DNA from: an uncultured Caulobacterales bacterium
Lineage (GTDB): Bacteria > Pseudomonadota > Alphaproteobacteria > Caulobacterales > Caulobacteraceae
DNA length: 64,000 nt
Assembly (NCBI GenBank): GCA_903837135.1
Contig: CAILTK010000089.1
Coordinates: 62,001-126,000 of the forward strand
Reading direction: 5' to 3'
Shown: piece by piece, positions 29,396-39,283 of the stretch
How positions within the stretch are numbered: the first letter of the stretch is position 1
Layout of the letters: the number at the start of each line of letters is the position of its first letter
Position numbers and translations under genes: made by a program
The notes under the pieces: model-generated
Databases searched by the model: none
What the model was told of the DNA's origin: nothing
The model's input: the letters and a program-made list of their open reading frames with translations, nothing else

Positions 29396-31771
29396 CTAAC
29401 CGTTCGAGAACCTGAGCCGTCGGCGGCGTTCGGCGCCGCTCGGGGTTTGGCCGCGCCCCGAACGCGTGGGCGCGATCCACCGGGTGACGACATCTTCGAG
29501 CGGGATCGGCTGCGAGTAGTAGAATCCCTGGACGAAGCTGCAGCCCGCCTGGCGGACGAGTTCGAGCTGCGCCGTCGTCTCGACGCCCTCGGCGGTGGTG
29601 GTCATCTGCAGCGAGGCGGCGAGCCCGCTGATGGCGTTGACGATGGAGCGACAGTCCTCGCTGTCAGTCATTCCCATGATGAACGACTGGTCGATCTTGA
29701 TCTTGTGGAAGGGGAACAGCCGAAGGTGGCTGAGCGACGAATAGCCGGTGCCGAAGTCGTCGAGCGCGATGCGCACGCCGAGGGCGGCCAGTCGCTCCAG
29801 GGTCTCGAGATTGTTTCCTGACCCGTCCAGCAGCGCCGACTCGGTGATCTCGAACTCCAGCCGCGAGGGGTCCATCTCGCTGTGCGCCAGCGCGCGCATG
29901 ACCTCGGAAAGGAAGTGCGGCGAGGCGAGCTGGGTCGCCGAGATGTTGACCGCCACCGAGAGCGGCGCGGGCAGCGACTTCATCTGCGCGAGCGCCTGGC
30001 GGACCACCCACAGGCCGATGTCGTCGATCAGGCCGGAGCGGACCGCCACGTCGATGAACTCCCCAGGGGAGGTCAACCCGAGCACAGGATGCTGCCAGCG
30101 GATCAGGGCCTCGAACCCCCGCAGGTCGGCGGTTCGCGCGTCGACGAACGGCTGCAACAGGAGCCTGAACTCGTCACGCTTCAGCGCATGGCGCAGGCCC
30201 GCCTCCGTATCGCTGTCGGCCAGCAGCAGTTTCTCCATCTCGGCTTCGAACACGCGGCTGGTCCCGCGGCCCGCGGCCTTGGCGGCGTACAGCGCCAGGT
30301 CGGCATGCTTCAGCACGGTCGCCGCGTCGGTGTCCCGCGCGCTGAAGTGGCGCAGACCAAGACTGCAGCCGGAGTAGACCTTGTGCTGTCCGACCTGGAA
30401 GGGGTCGCGCATCCTCGCCAGCACCGTCACGCCGAGCGCCTCGACCTCCGCCGACGGCATGCTGCGTGGGGCGACGATGGCGAACTCGTCGCCGCCCAGC
30501 CGTCCGACCATGGCTGGGTAGGGGGCGCACAGGCTGAGGCGTCGGGCGACCGCCGACAGCAGGGCGTCGCCGGTGGGATGGCCGAGCGTGTCGTTCACGG
30601 TCTTGAAATGGTCGAGGTCGACGAAGATCAGACCGCCTGCGGACCCGCGGTCCGAGCCCAGTTCCTCCTCGAGCCGCCGGGTCAGGGACAGGCGGTTCGG
30701 CAACCGGGTCAGGGGATCGTTCATCGCCAGGTAGGCGATGCGCGCCGAGGCTTCTCTCTGCTCGGTGATGTCCGAAGCGACGCCGCGCCGGCCCTGGTCC
30801 TGCGCGCCGCGCGGCGGATGCCCGGTGAACGAGATCCATCGCTCGCCGTCCGCGACCCTGACGGCGACGCGCAGGTCGCGAAAGGCCTGGCCGCCGTCCA
30901 GCGCCGCACGCAGCGCCTCGGCCTCGGGCCCCGGTCGCAGGTGGGCGAACAGGTCGGTTCCCGACAACTCCGAAGGCGCGGCGCCCATCACCGCCGCGAA
31001 GCGGTCCGAGGGGGCGAGGATGGCGTGGCGGCGGTCGAGCTGCCAAAGCCAGTCGGAGGCGTCCGACTGGAAGTCGTGCAGCAGCATGCCGACGAGGCTG
31101 GTCTGGGTCTTCGCCTCCTCCTTGGCCAGGAGCTGGACGACGTAGAGGTCGCCGATCCACCGCACCCCGGCCACCAGCGTGACGAAGTAGCTGAGCAGCA
31201 GAAGCGCGAGGCCCACGAAGAGGGGGCGGCCATCCCAGTAGAGCACCGCGGCGCTCGCGACACAGAGAATCCCGGAAAAGATGAAGGCGGCGGACGACAC
31301 CGTCGCCAGCATGAAGGAGCCGCCGCACATCATGCCCACCATGACCACGGCGACGATCATCTTCTGCACCAGACTGGCCGGAGGGAAGACCGTCAGCAGC
31401 ATGACGGCCCAGGCCGCCGCGAGCAGCGCGGAGTCGCGGCCCACGCGGACGATCGCCCGCGCATTGCGCTCGTCGGGCTCCGGTCTGGACCCGCCGATCG
31501 CCCTCAGCGACGGCGTCGCCGCCATCAGCGAAATCACGGCGCACCACACCAGCAGGAAGACCCGATCCGGCGTGTCCCAGAGCACGATGAGCAGGATCAC
31601 GGCGTTGGCGATATTGGCCAGCGCCACCGCCGGCAGCAGCCGCTTGAACGCGGCGACCTGATGCGCGCGCACCCACCCGCGCTTGTCCGCGGCCACCGCG
31701 CGCAGGGGATCCAACGCCGAGAGCCACGACCGCGGGGTTCGCCACACCTGAGAGGAATCCAGAGTGTTCAT
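29396..31771 (-). CDS. Membrane-anchored PAS-GGDEF-EAL bifunctional cyclic-di-GMP protein
   Basis: Multiple N-terminal TM helices; MVGRLGGDEFAIVAP; GFEALIRWQHPVLGLTSPGEFIDVA; DDFGTGYSSLSHLRLFPFHKIKIDQSFI. Confidence 0.94.
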   Translation of the reverse strand: MNTLDSSQVWRTPRSWLSALDPLRAVAADKRGWVRAHQVAAFKRLLPAVALANIANAVILLIVLWDTPDRVFLLVWCAVISLMAATPSLRAIGGSRPEPDERNARAIVRVGRDSALLAAAWAVMLLTVFPPASLVQKMIVAVVMVGMMCGGSFMLATVSSAAFIFSGILCVASAAVLYWDGRPLFVGLALLLLSYFVTLVAGVRWIGDLYVVQLLAKEEAKTQTSLVGMLLHDFQSDASDWLWQLDRRHAILAPSDRFAAVMGAAPSELSGTDLFAHLRPGPEAEALRAALDGGQAFRDLRVAVRVADGERWISFTGHPPRGAQDQGRRGVASDITEQREASARIAYLAMNDPLTRLPNRLSLTRRLEEELGSDRGSAGGLIFVDLDHFKTVNDTLGHPTGDALLSAVARRLSLCAPYPAMVGRLGGDEFAIVAPRSMPSAEVEALGVTVLARMRDPFQVGQHKVYSGCSLGLRHFSARDTDAATVLKHADLALYAAKAAGRGTSRVFEAEMEKLLLADSDTEAGLRHALKRDEFRLLLQPFVDARTADLRGFEALIRWQHPVLGLTSPGEFIDVAVRSGLIDDIGLWVVRQALAQMKSLPAPLSVAVNISATQLASPHFLSEVMRALAHSEMDPSRLEFEITESALLDGSGNNLETLERLAALGVRIALDDFGTGYSSLSHLRLFPFHKIKIDQSFIMGMTDSEDCRSIVNAISGLAASLQMTTTAEGVETTAQLELVRQAGCSFVQGFYYSQPIPLEDVVTRWIAPTRSGRGQTPSGAERRRRLRFSNG

Positions 31772-32303
31772 CCGATCGGATTACGATCATCTGGTAATCG
31801 TCTTGCTAAGGTCGTTCGGAGACAGGAGTTGCTGCGGCGACCTGACGCTGTTCGTGGTTAAGCTGGCACAAATATGCCATCTATTGTCCAATATGGATTT
31901 TGCAATTCTTGCGCGAGAGCGATCGTTGTTCGAGAAGGGCCGCCATCGATAGATGGGGTTGGTTCGCGCCGGTCGCGGGAAAGCGTGGTCCGGCGGCGAG
32001 GTCCATCGGCGGAGCGGCGGTCGGTGTCTGAGCCTCGGGGACTCATCGGCGAAGCGGCGGACCGCGAGTTCACCGAACGCGCGGCGGGGTGAAAATTTTG
32101 GCTCGCGGCGCGCTGCGCTCCCGACGGATGAACCGGCCACACCGGACGGCTGGCGGTCGCGATGATCGATGGTGCGGACCGGTCAGGAGGCGGCAAATAC
32201 AGACGATCTCGCGATGTCGATCAGTCAAAGATTCATGGCGCCGGACACTTGCGACCCCTGGCCGACCGTGGTGTATTTCGCGGGCTGTACAGGGGGAAAT
32301 CGC

Positions 32304-33062
32304 ATGGCGACCGCTGCAATTCCTATGTTTTCGCCGCGCGAGGCGTCGGATCGAAATTTCTTTCTGCTGATCCTTGCCGCGATCTGGGGCGGCGTGCTCG
32401 CTGGATTCATTCCGGATTCGCTCGATCATTTCACGGGCAGACACGTGCCCTACGCGCTGATCGTGCACGTCCACGCGGTCAGCTATGTCGCCTGGCTGGC
32501 CCTGTTGACCACCCAGATGACGCTGATCCGCTCCGGCCAGGTGGCGATGCACAAGCGGCTCGGCGTGCTGGGCGTGGTGATGATCCCCTGGATGACGCTG
32601 ATCGGGCCGGCGGCCTTCCTCGTCATGGGACACTTGGAATATGGCACGCCCGACGGCGACGCGCCCTTCCTGATCCTGCCGGTGCTGAGCGTGGTCACCT
32701 TCGCGATCCTCGCCTTCGCCAGTCTGGCGCTTCGGGCCGACGCGGCGGTGCACAAGCGACTGATGCTGATCGCGACCCTGGTGCTGGCCGATGCGGGATA
32801 TTCCCGCTGGATCGGCCCGTTCCTGGGACCGTTTCTGGACAAGATGTACGGCCGCGGATTCCTCTCCTTCCATATACCGCATTTCATCGGTGCGGATCTG
32901 GGGATGGGCGCGATCATCGTCTACGACCTCGCGACCCGGCGCCGCGTGCATCCGATCGTCGGCGCTGCGGTGCTCTTCGCGGCGACCATGCAGGTTCTGA
33001 CCACCGTCATCTACCGCCTGCCCGCGTGGACCCCGATCGCGACGCACATTCTGGGGCATTAG
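32304..33062 (+). CDS. Multi-pass membrane protein of unknown function
   Basis: In ORF 32169..33062; start after AGGGGGAAATCGC; MATAAIPMFSPREASDRNFFLLILAAIWGGVLAGFIPDSLDH, several TM helices. Confidence 0.75.
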   Translation: MATAAIPMFSPREASDRNFFLLILAAIWGGVLAGFIPDSLDHFTGRHVPYALIVHVHAVSYVAWLALLTTQMTLIRSGQVAMHKRLGVLGVVMIPWMTLIGPAAFLVMGHLEYGTPDGDAPFLILPVLSVVTFAILAFASLALRADAAVHKRLMLIATLVLADAGYSRWIGPFLGPFLDKMYGRGFLSFHIPHFIGADLGMGAIIVYDLATRRRVHPIVGAAVLFAATMQVLTTVIYRLPAWTPIATHILGH

Positions 33063-33368
33063 GGCTGAAGCCGGTAGGGTCTCCGGCAAGGAGAGGCGTG
33101 AGCGCTCCAAGCGAAAAGTCCTGGCGCGTTCGCGTCGCCGAGGCGGAGGATCTCGAGTTTACCCGACGCGCGGGGGCGTCGGTCGCGACGGGCCGGAGGC
33201 GAGATGGCTCCATGCGGCGGCGACGCGAGCCATGACGTATGACTACAACGCCGCGGCCGCTCTGTTCTGAAATCGGCGCCAATCTACGCAATTCTACACA
33301 GCGCTTCGTTATTTCGAAGTTAGCGCTCGTCCGGATATCCAATATCGCAACCTAACCTCACAGGCGAC

Positions 33369-33391
33369 AGAGCATTCGAGGCAAATGCTCT
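33369..33391 (+). promoter_or_regulatory. Hairpin immediately upstream of MCP start codon
   Basis: AGAGCATT-CGAGGCA-AATGCTCT, 8-bp perfect stem ending 4 nt before the ATG at 33396. Confidence 0.5.
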
Positions 33392-33395
33392 GAGC

Positions 33396-35117
33396 ATGGA
33401 TAAGACGATGTTTCAAATGTCATCGAAGTCGAGCGCCAAAGCCAAGCTCAAAGCGTTGGACTCGCTGCGCGCGAATGTCATGATGGCCGACGAGAATTTA
33501 AATATAACATACATGAACAAGGCTCTCCTAAGCTTGATGCAGGAGGCTGAAGCCGAGCTTAGGGCGGAGTTGCCGAGATTTAGCGTTGCGAGCCTGATCG
33601 GCAGCAACATTGATATCTTCCACAAGAATCCGTCGCATCAGCGGATGATGCTTGATCGTCTGGCGGAGCCGTACGGCGCCACGATAAGGGTGGGGAGCCG
33701 TGTGTTTGACCTGATGGTCATTCCCATCATGCAGGGGCCGAAGAGAGCGGGCTTTGCCGTAGAGTGGGCCGACGCGAAAGAGCGGCTTCTCAACGTGAAT
33801 TACATCGCTCAGATCGCGGCCATCGGAAAATCACAGGCTGTCGTTGAATTTACGACGGACGGAACCGTCGTCAATGCCAACGATAAGTTCCTGGACGCCA
33901 TGGGATACAGTATAGATGAGATAAGCGGCCGGCACCACAGCATTTTTGTTGATCCGGCATTGCGTCACGGTCAGGAATACGCTGAATTCTGGACGCGCTT
34001 GGGGCGCGGAGAGTGCCAGGCCGGTGAGTTCAGGCGGTTTGGCAAGGGCGGTAGGGAGGTCTGGATTCAGGGCGCCTACAATCCAATTCTCGATGAAAAG
34101 GGTAAGGTTGTTAAAGTTGTCAAGTTCGCGACGGATGTCACCAGTCGCGTGCGGGCGGTCGGCGAAATCGCTGAGGGTCTATCAGACCTCGCCAAGAACA
34201 AGCTCACCCATCGACTGGAGCGGGCGTTCGACCCGGAGTTCGAGAAGGTTCGCGCCGACTTCAATTCGGCGATGGACCAGCTTCAGGCCACGATGAGCGC
34301 CGTCGCCGCATCGACGCGCGGCGTGAGCAACGGCGCGGGCGAAATCGCCAGCGCCTCGGACGACCTGTCGCGCCGCACCGAGCAGCAGGCCGCCAGTCTC
34401 GAACAAACCGCCGCCGCCCTGGATGAGATCACCGCCACTGTCAGACGCAGCGCCGAGGGGGCGAGGCAAGCCACCACGCTGGCCTCGACCACAAGGGAGA
34501 ACGCCGTCAGATCGGGGGAGGTGATGCGCGAAGCCGTCGCCGCCATCGGCGAAATCAAGGAGAGTTCGGACAAGGTCACGCAGATCATCGGCGTCATCGA
34601 CGAGATCGCCTTCCAGACCAACCTGCTGGCTCTGAACGCGGGGGTCGAGGCCGCCCGCGCCGGCGACGCCGGGCGCGGCTTCGCCGTCGTCGCCCAGGAG
34701 GTGCGGGCGCTCGCCCAGCGCTCGGCCGAAGCCGCCAAGGAGATCAAGGGACTCATCGCGAGCAGTTCCGAACAGGTGCAGCGGGGGGTTCGCCTGGTCG
34801 GCGACACGGGCGACGCCCTGACGGGAATCGTCGCCAAGGTGGCCGAGATGGACGGACTTATCGCGGAGATCTCGGTGTCGAGCCAGGAGCAGGCCTCCGG
34901 CCTCGCCGAGGTCAACGTGGCGGTGAACCAGATGGATCAGGTCACCCAGCAGAACGCGGCCATGGTGGAGGAGGCGACGGCGGCGGCGGCGAACCTGAAC
35001 ACCGAAGCCGGCGAACTCACGCGCCTTGTGACCCGTTTCGACACGGGCGACGGATCGGCTCGGCCTGAGCGCGCCCAGACCGCACGCCCCGCTCCCCTCC
35101 GGCCCCAGGCCGCCTGA
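33396..35117 (+). CDS. Soluble PAS-PAS methyl-accepting chemotaxis protein
   Basis: Two PAS-like segments, no TM, HAMP-like ALTHRLERAF region, conserved tip [46 protein letters not shown]. Confidence 0.92.
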   Translation: MDKTMFQMSSKSSAKAKLKALDSLRANVMMADENLNITYMNKALLSLMQEAEAELRAELPRFSVASLIGSNIDIFHKNPSHQRMMLDRLAEPYGATIRVGSRVFDLMVIPIMQGPKRAGFAVEWADAKERLLNVNYIAQIAAIGKSQAVVEFTTDGTVVNANDKFLDAMGYSIDEISGRHHSIFVDPALRHGQEYAEFWTRLGRGECQAGEFRRFGKGGREVWIQGAYNPILDEKGKVVKVVKFATDVTSRVRAVGEIAEGLSDLAKNKLTHRLERAFDPEFEKVRADFNSAMDQLQATMSAVAASTRGVSNGAGEIASASDDLSRRTEQQAASLEQTAAALDEITATVRRSAEGARQATTLASTTRENAVRSGEVMREAVAAIGEIKESSDKVTQIIGVIDEIAFQTNLLALNAGVEAARAGDAGRGFAVVAQEVRALAQRSAEAAKEIKGLIASSSEQVQRGVRLVGDTGDALTGIVAKVAEMDGLIAEISVSSQEQASGLAEVNVAVNQMDQVTQQNAAMVEEATAAAANLNTEAGELTRLVTRFDTGDGSARPERAQTARPAPLRPQAA

Positions 35118-35172
35118 GCGCCGGGCGGCCCCAGCGTCGAAGAGGCGCCCGGACGCGGCCCGCGCCGCAAGA

Positions 35173-35913
35173 CTAAGCGAAAATCCTCGCCACGTCCGCG
35201 TCGGTGAGGCGGCGCAGACGGCCGGGCTCCAGGTCGTCGGGAAGGTCGAGGGCGCCGATGCGGTCGCGGTGCAGGGCCTCGACGTGGTTGCCGACGGCGG
35301 CGAACATGCGCCGGACCAGATGGTAGCGGCCCTCGGTCACGGTGAGCCAGGCCTCCCGCTCGCCGAGTGGTTCGAGCACGGCCGGGGCCACCGGCTTGTC
35401 ATCCCCCTCCAGCAGGAGTTCGCCCCCGGCGAACAGCGCGTCCTCCTCGCCGTTCAACGGCCGGGCCAGGGTGGCGCGATAGCGCTTGCTCACCTTCTTC
35501 CGCGGCGAGATGATCCGGTGCAGGAGGTCGCCGTCGTCGGTGAGCAGAAGAAGGCCGGAGGTCTCCTTGTCGAGCCGGCCCACCGTCGACACGGCCGGCT
35601 CGCGACTGCGCCAGCGCGGCGGCAGCAGCGAATAGACCAGGGGGCCGGTGTCCTTGTGCGAACAGGTGACGCCCAGAGGCTTGTGCAGCAGGATCACGAA
35701 CCCCGGCGGCGGATCGAGCGGGGCGCCCTGGACCCGCATCCGCTCCGACAGGGCCGGGGTGATCGCCAGCTTCATGTCGGCGTCGCCGACCACGGCGCCG
35801 TCCAGCGTCACCGCCCCCGCGCGCACCAGACCCTGCACCTCGCGCCGCGAGCCATAGCCCATGTTGGCGAGCAGGCGGTCGAGCCTCAGGACAGCGGGTT
35901 TGGACTCGCTCAT
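35173..35913 (-). CDS. rRNA pseudouridine synthase, RsuA/RluB family
   Basis: LRLDRLLANMGYGSRREVQGLVRAGAVTLDG (S4), VGRLDKETSGLLLLTDDGDLLHRI catalytic motif. Confidence 0.93.
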   Translation of the reverse strand: MSESKPAVLRLDRLLANMGYGSRREVQGLVRAGAVTLDGAVVGDADMKLAITPALSERMRVQGAPLDPPPGFVILLHKPLGVTCSHKDTGPLVYSLLPPRWRSREPAVSTVGRLDKETSGLLLLTDDGDLLHRIISPRKKVSKRYRATLARPLNGEEDALFAGGELLLEGDDKPVAPAVLEPLGEREAWLTVTEGRYHLVRRMFAAVGNHVEALHRDRIGALDLPDDLEPGRLRRLTDADVARIFA

Positions 35914-36824
35914 CGACGGGCCTCGTAGACCTTGAAGCCGCCCGCCTCGGCGCGGCGCGTGACGCGGGCGAAGCTTTCCTCGAGCACCGCCTCGTAGGGC
36001 AGGTGCCGGTTGGCCACCATCCACAGCACCCCGCCGGTCTTCAGCAGGGCTCGCGCCCGGCGCACGAAGGCCTGGCCGAGCGCGCGGTCCTCGGCCCCGC
36101 CGTCGTGGAACGGCGGATTGCAGACCACGAAATCGAGCCCCTCCAGGTCCGGCGACGTGCGCGCGTCGGCCCAATGCAGCCGCGCGCGGGGATCCTGCAC
36201 ATTGCGCGACGCCGCGCGGACCGCCCGTCCGTCCAGGTCGACCAGGTCGAGTCCCGTCACCGCCGGCGAGGTCAGCACCTCGAGCGCCAGGACGCCGACG
36301 CCGCAACCAAGATCGGCGCCGCGCCCGGCCAGCGGCGGCAGGGCCGACAGGAGCACCGCCGTGCCGGGATCGATCCGGTCCCAGCTGAACACCCCGGGCT
36401 GCGTCCAAAGGCCGAGCGCGGGCAGTGACCGCGGCGCGCCGGCGTCGATCGCCGCCTCCAGGCCGCTCACGCCTTCGCTCTTACGGCAGACGCAGATCCG
36501 CTGGTGGCGCCGGCTGGCCTCCTCGACCGGGCAACTGAAGCCCGCCAGCTCCTTGCCGAGGCGCGCGCCGCCCTTGTCTTTGGGGGCCATTGCGGTGAGA
36601 ATCCCGCCCGGTTTCAGCGCCCGCAGCCCCAGGGCCAGGGCGTAGCGGCGCTCGATCGTGCCCGGCGGCGCCGCCATGACCACGGCGTCGAGGCTGTCCG
36701 GCGCGACGTCCTCGAGGCTCGCTGACCCCGGAGCCAGGGGCGAGACCTGCACGGCGTCGGCGGGCCAGTCGGCCAACTCGGGCGGGGGGGCGCCATAGAC
36801 GCAAGCGGTGGGGGGACGGATCAA
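35910..36824 (-). CDS. Class I SAM methyltransferase, RsmC-like (16S rRNA G1207)
   Basis: GRGADLGCGVGVLALEVL, VVCNPPFHDGGAEDRALGQAFVRRARALLKTGGVLWMVANRHLPYE; ATGA overlap with the next gene. Confidence 0.88.
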   Translation of the reverse strand: MIRPPTACVYGAPPPELADWPADAVQVSPLAPGSASLEDVAPDSLDAVVMAAPPGTIERRYALALGLRALKPGGILTAMAPKDKGGARLGKELAGFSCPVEEASRRHQRICVCRKSEGVSGLEAAIDAGAPRSLPALGLWTQPGVFSWDRIDPGTAVLLSALPPLAGRGADLGCGVGVLALEVLTSPAVTGLDLVDLDGRAVRAASRNVQDPRARLHWADARTSPDLEGLDFVVCNPPFHDGGAEDRALGQAFVRRARALLKTGGVLWMVANRHLPYEAVLEESFARVTRRAEAGGFKVYEARR

Positions 36825-36955
36825 GAGGGACCTACGACGGCGAAAGGCCGGGCATAGCGCCAGAACACCAAAAAGGGCAGGGCCATGCCGAGCTTTCCAA
36901 GCGGGCGGGTCCTGCTCTAGGCTCTGCTGGGCGGAGCGCCCCGGAGGCCAAGATC

Positions 36956-37804
36956 ATGTGCGACGACGACATCCACCCCTACAACGCGCCGGCGGTGTCG
37001 CGCCGGGCCTTCACCCTGTCGGCGGCGGCGATCGCCGCCATGAGCGCCGCGCCGGCCTTCGCGGCGGAAGAGGTCGTGTCCAAGGACGTGACGGTGAAGA
37101 CGCCCGACGGCGAGGCGGACGCCGTGCTGTTCTACCCGGCCAAGGGCAGGCATCCGGCCGTCCTGATCTGGACCGACGTATTCGGCCTGCGCCCCGCCTT
37201 CCGCGACATGGGCCGACGGCTGGCGGCGCAGGGCTACGTCGTCCTCGTGCCGAACCCGTTCTACCGGTCGATGAAGGCGGTGACCGAGCCGGACTACAGC
37301 GCGCCCGAGGTGCGCAAGAAATACTTCCCGCTGATGGCGACCCTCACCACCGAGACGACGATGAAGGACGGCCCGGCCTTCATCGCCTTCCTCGACGCCC
37401 AGCCGCAGACCGACACCAGGAGGAAGGCCGGCGTGCAGGGCTATTGCATGGGCGGCCCCTTGACCTTCCGCACCGCTGCGGCGGTTCCGGACCGGATCGC
37501 CGGCGCGGCGACCTTTCACGGTGCGGCCCTGGCGACCGACCAGCCGGACAGCCCGCACAAGCTTATTCCCAGGACCACCGCCCAGTTCTATTGCGGCGTG
37601 GCCGCCAACGACGACAAGGCCCAGCCCGACGCCAAGGACAAGCTCAAAGCCGCGTTCGCGGCGGTGAACCGCCCGGCGACCGTCGAGGTCTACGACGGTT
37701 GCAATCACGGCTGGTGCGTCAAGGGCGGCGCCGTCTACAACGAAGCCGGCGCGGAAAAGGCCTGGGCAGAACTCAGCGCGCTCTACCAGCGGACGCTGGT
37801 GTAG
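36956..37804 (+). CDS. Dienelactone hydrolase family protein with Tat-type leader
   Basis: SRRAFTLSAAAIAAMSAAPAFA leader; GVQGYCMGGPLTFRTAA nucleophile-Cys motif; YDGCNHGWCV His region. Confidence 0.88.
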   Translation: MCDDDIHPYNAPAVSRRAFTLSAAAIAAMSAAPAFAAEEVVSKDVTVKTPDGEADAVLFYPAKGRHPAVLIWTDVFGLRPAFRDMGRRLAAQGYVVLVPNPFYRSMKAVTEPDYSAPEVRKKYFPLMATLTTETTMKDGPAFIAFLDAQPQTDTRRKAGVQGYCMGGPLTFRTAAAVPDRIAGAATFHGAALATDQPDSPHKLIPRTTAQFYCGVAANDDKAQPDAKDKLKAAFAAVNRPATVEVYDGCNHGWCVKGGAVYNEAGAEKAWAELSALYQRTLV

Positions 37805-37933
37805 CGGGACGGCGACCAAGGCGATCCTCCCTGCAACCTTCACTGGCGCCGAAGGCTGGTTTAGAATACAATCCTGACTTGATCAGCGGCGGGGCGGGGC
37901 ACGCTTGGCGCGAGCTGACGGCGGGAGACCAGC

Positions 37934-39247
37934 ATGGGCCTCATGCAACACGCGTTCCGGATCTTGCGTGGCCGGCGGGGCCTGGCGCTCGTGCTGGCTC
38001 TGTCGTCGATCGGCCTCGACAGTTGCAGCAATCCGGTCAAGCCGATCGTCACGGCCGCCAGCGCGGCGGTGCAAGAGGCGACTCTCGCCATCGGCAACGC
38101 CGTCAACGCGCTCGGCGACCAGTCCGCCTCCTGGCAGGATGTGCTGAAGCAGCTCGAATCCGGCCTCAGCGCCGACGCCAAGAGCCTGATCGACAACGAT
38201 GTCCAGGGAATCGTGACGCGAACCGTCGATCAGGCAGGGGTCGAGTTCCGCTGCGACGTGAGCTTCGTCAACCAGCAGGTGGCCAACGATCTTCTGGCCC
38301 TGAAGGCGAAGCTGCTCGGCCAGGCGCCGCCCGTGGCGCAGCCGCAGGTCTGCCAGGGGCCCGAGTTCGTCGATCTGTCCAAGACGCTGACCACCGCGAC
38401 CTTCTACGGATACAACTTCGATCTGAAGTTCCCGTTCGAGGTCCGGGTCGTGCACGTCAACGGCTCGGAGACCATCGTCCCGGCGAGTTTCGTCAACATC
38501 CCGACCGCCTATGCGCTCAGCGTCACCCTGGCCGGTCTCGGCCTTGGGCCCGACACCCCCAGCATGACGCTCTACTGGAACGGCAAGCCCCTGCAGTCGA
38601 TCGGCATACTGACGCCCCAGGTCCCGCCGCCGGTCTGCGACACCAAGGTGGTGGAGCCCAACCGCGCCGAGGTGGGAACGATCGGCCCCTTCTTTCCGCC
38701 GCGGGTGAACAACGGCGGCGACAAGGATTTCGACGGGCACGGCCCGCGGATCCAGGTCGGCGCGCAGATCTCGAACACGGCGACCCAGGTCTCCGCGAGG
38801 CTCTACATGGATGCGCGAGAGACCCAGAAGGACTTCACCGAGGTGCAGGGCTACAGCACCTGGACCGTCGTCTTCACCGCCGACCCGGGCTATGTGATCG
38901 ACACGGTCAGTACGCCCACGTCCGTGTTCCCGCCGGCCTACGTCGATAACCACAACGGCACGACCGTGCAGCCGTTCAGGCTCGCCACCGGCGCCGGGGG
39001 GTTGGTGAACACCTTCCTGATCGTCGGCGACCAGGACGGGGACGACGTGGGGCGGGCCAGCGTCGCGGCGATGTTCAACCACCTCAGCATCGTCGAGCGG
39101 AAGTCGGGTGGCTGTGTCTCGGCGCAGATGCTGTCCAAGGCGATCGCCGCGGGCAAGGTCAGTCCGGCCTTGGCCAGCGCCGTGGCGGGCAAGCTCGCCG
39201 CGTCGAGGGCGCTCATCCAGGCCGCGGGCGTCAAAGCCGGTCCGTGA
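37934..39247 (+). CDS. Putative lipoprotein of unknown function (437 aa)
   Basis: N-terminal hydrophobic segment ending LALSSIGLDSC (lipobox-like); C-terminal NNGGDKDFDGHGPRIQVGAQIS...VGDQDGDDVG beta-rich domain. Confidence 0.7.
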   Translation: MGLMQHAFRILRGRRGLALVLALSSIGLDSCSNPVKPIVTAASAAVQEATLAIGNAVNALGDQSASWQDVLKQLESGLSADAKSLIDNDVQGIVTRTVDQAGVEFRCDVSFVNQQVANDLLALKAKLLGQAPPVAQPQVCQGPEFVDLSKTLTTATFYGYNFDLKFPFEVRVVHVNGSETIVPASFVNIPTAYALSVTLAGLGLGPDTPSMTLYWNGKPLQSIGILTPQVPPPVCDTKVVEPNRAEVGTIGPFFPPRVNNGGDKDFDGHGPRIQVGAQISNTATQVSARLYMDARETQKDFTEVQGYSTWTVVFTADPGYVIDTVSTPTSVFPPAYVDNHNGTTVQPFRLATGAGGLVNTFLIVGDQDGDDVGRASVAAMFNHLSIVERKSGGCVSAQMLSKAIAAGKVSPALASAVAGKLAASRALIQAAGVKAGP

Positions 39248-39283
39248 CGCCGGGCGCCGCGATGGGGGCTCCCGTTCAGGTCC

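Noticed and set aside
29882-31861. 659-aa plus-strand ORF
   Set aside because: Antisense of the GGDEF-EAL gene; composition (QRRRQHEG...) is not protein-like.
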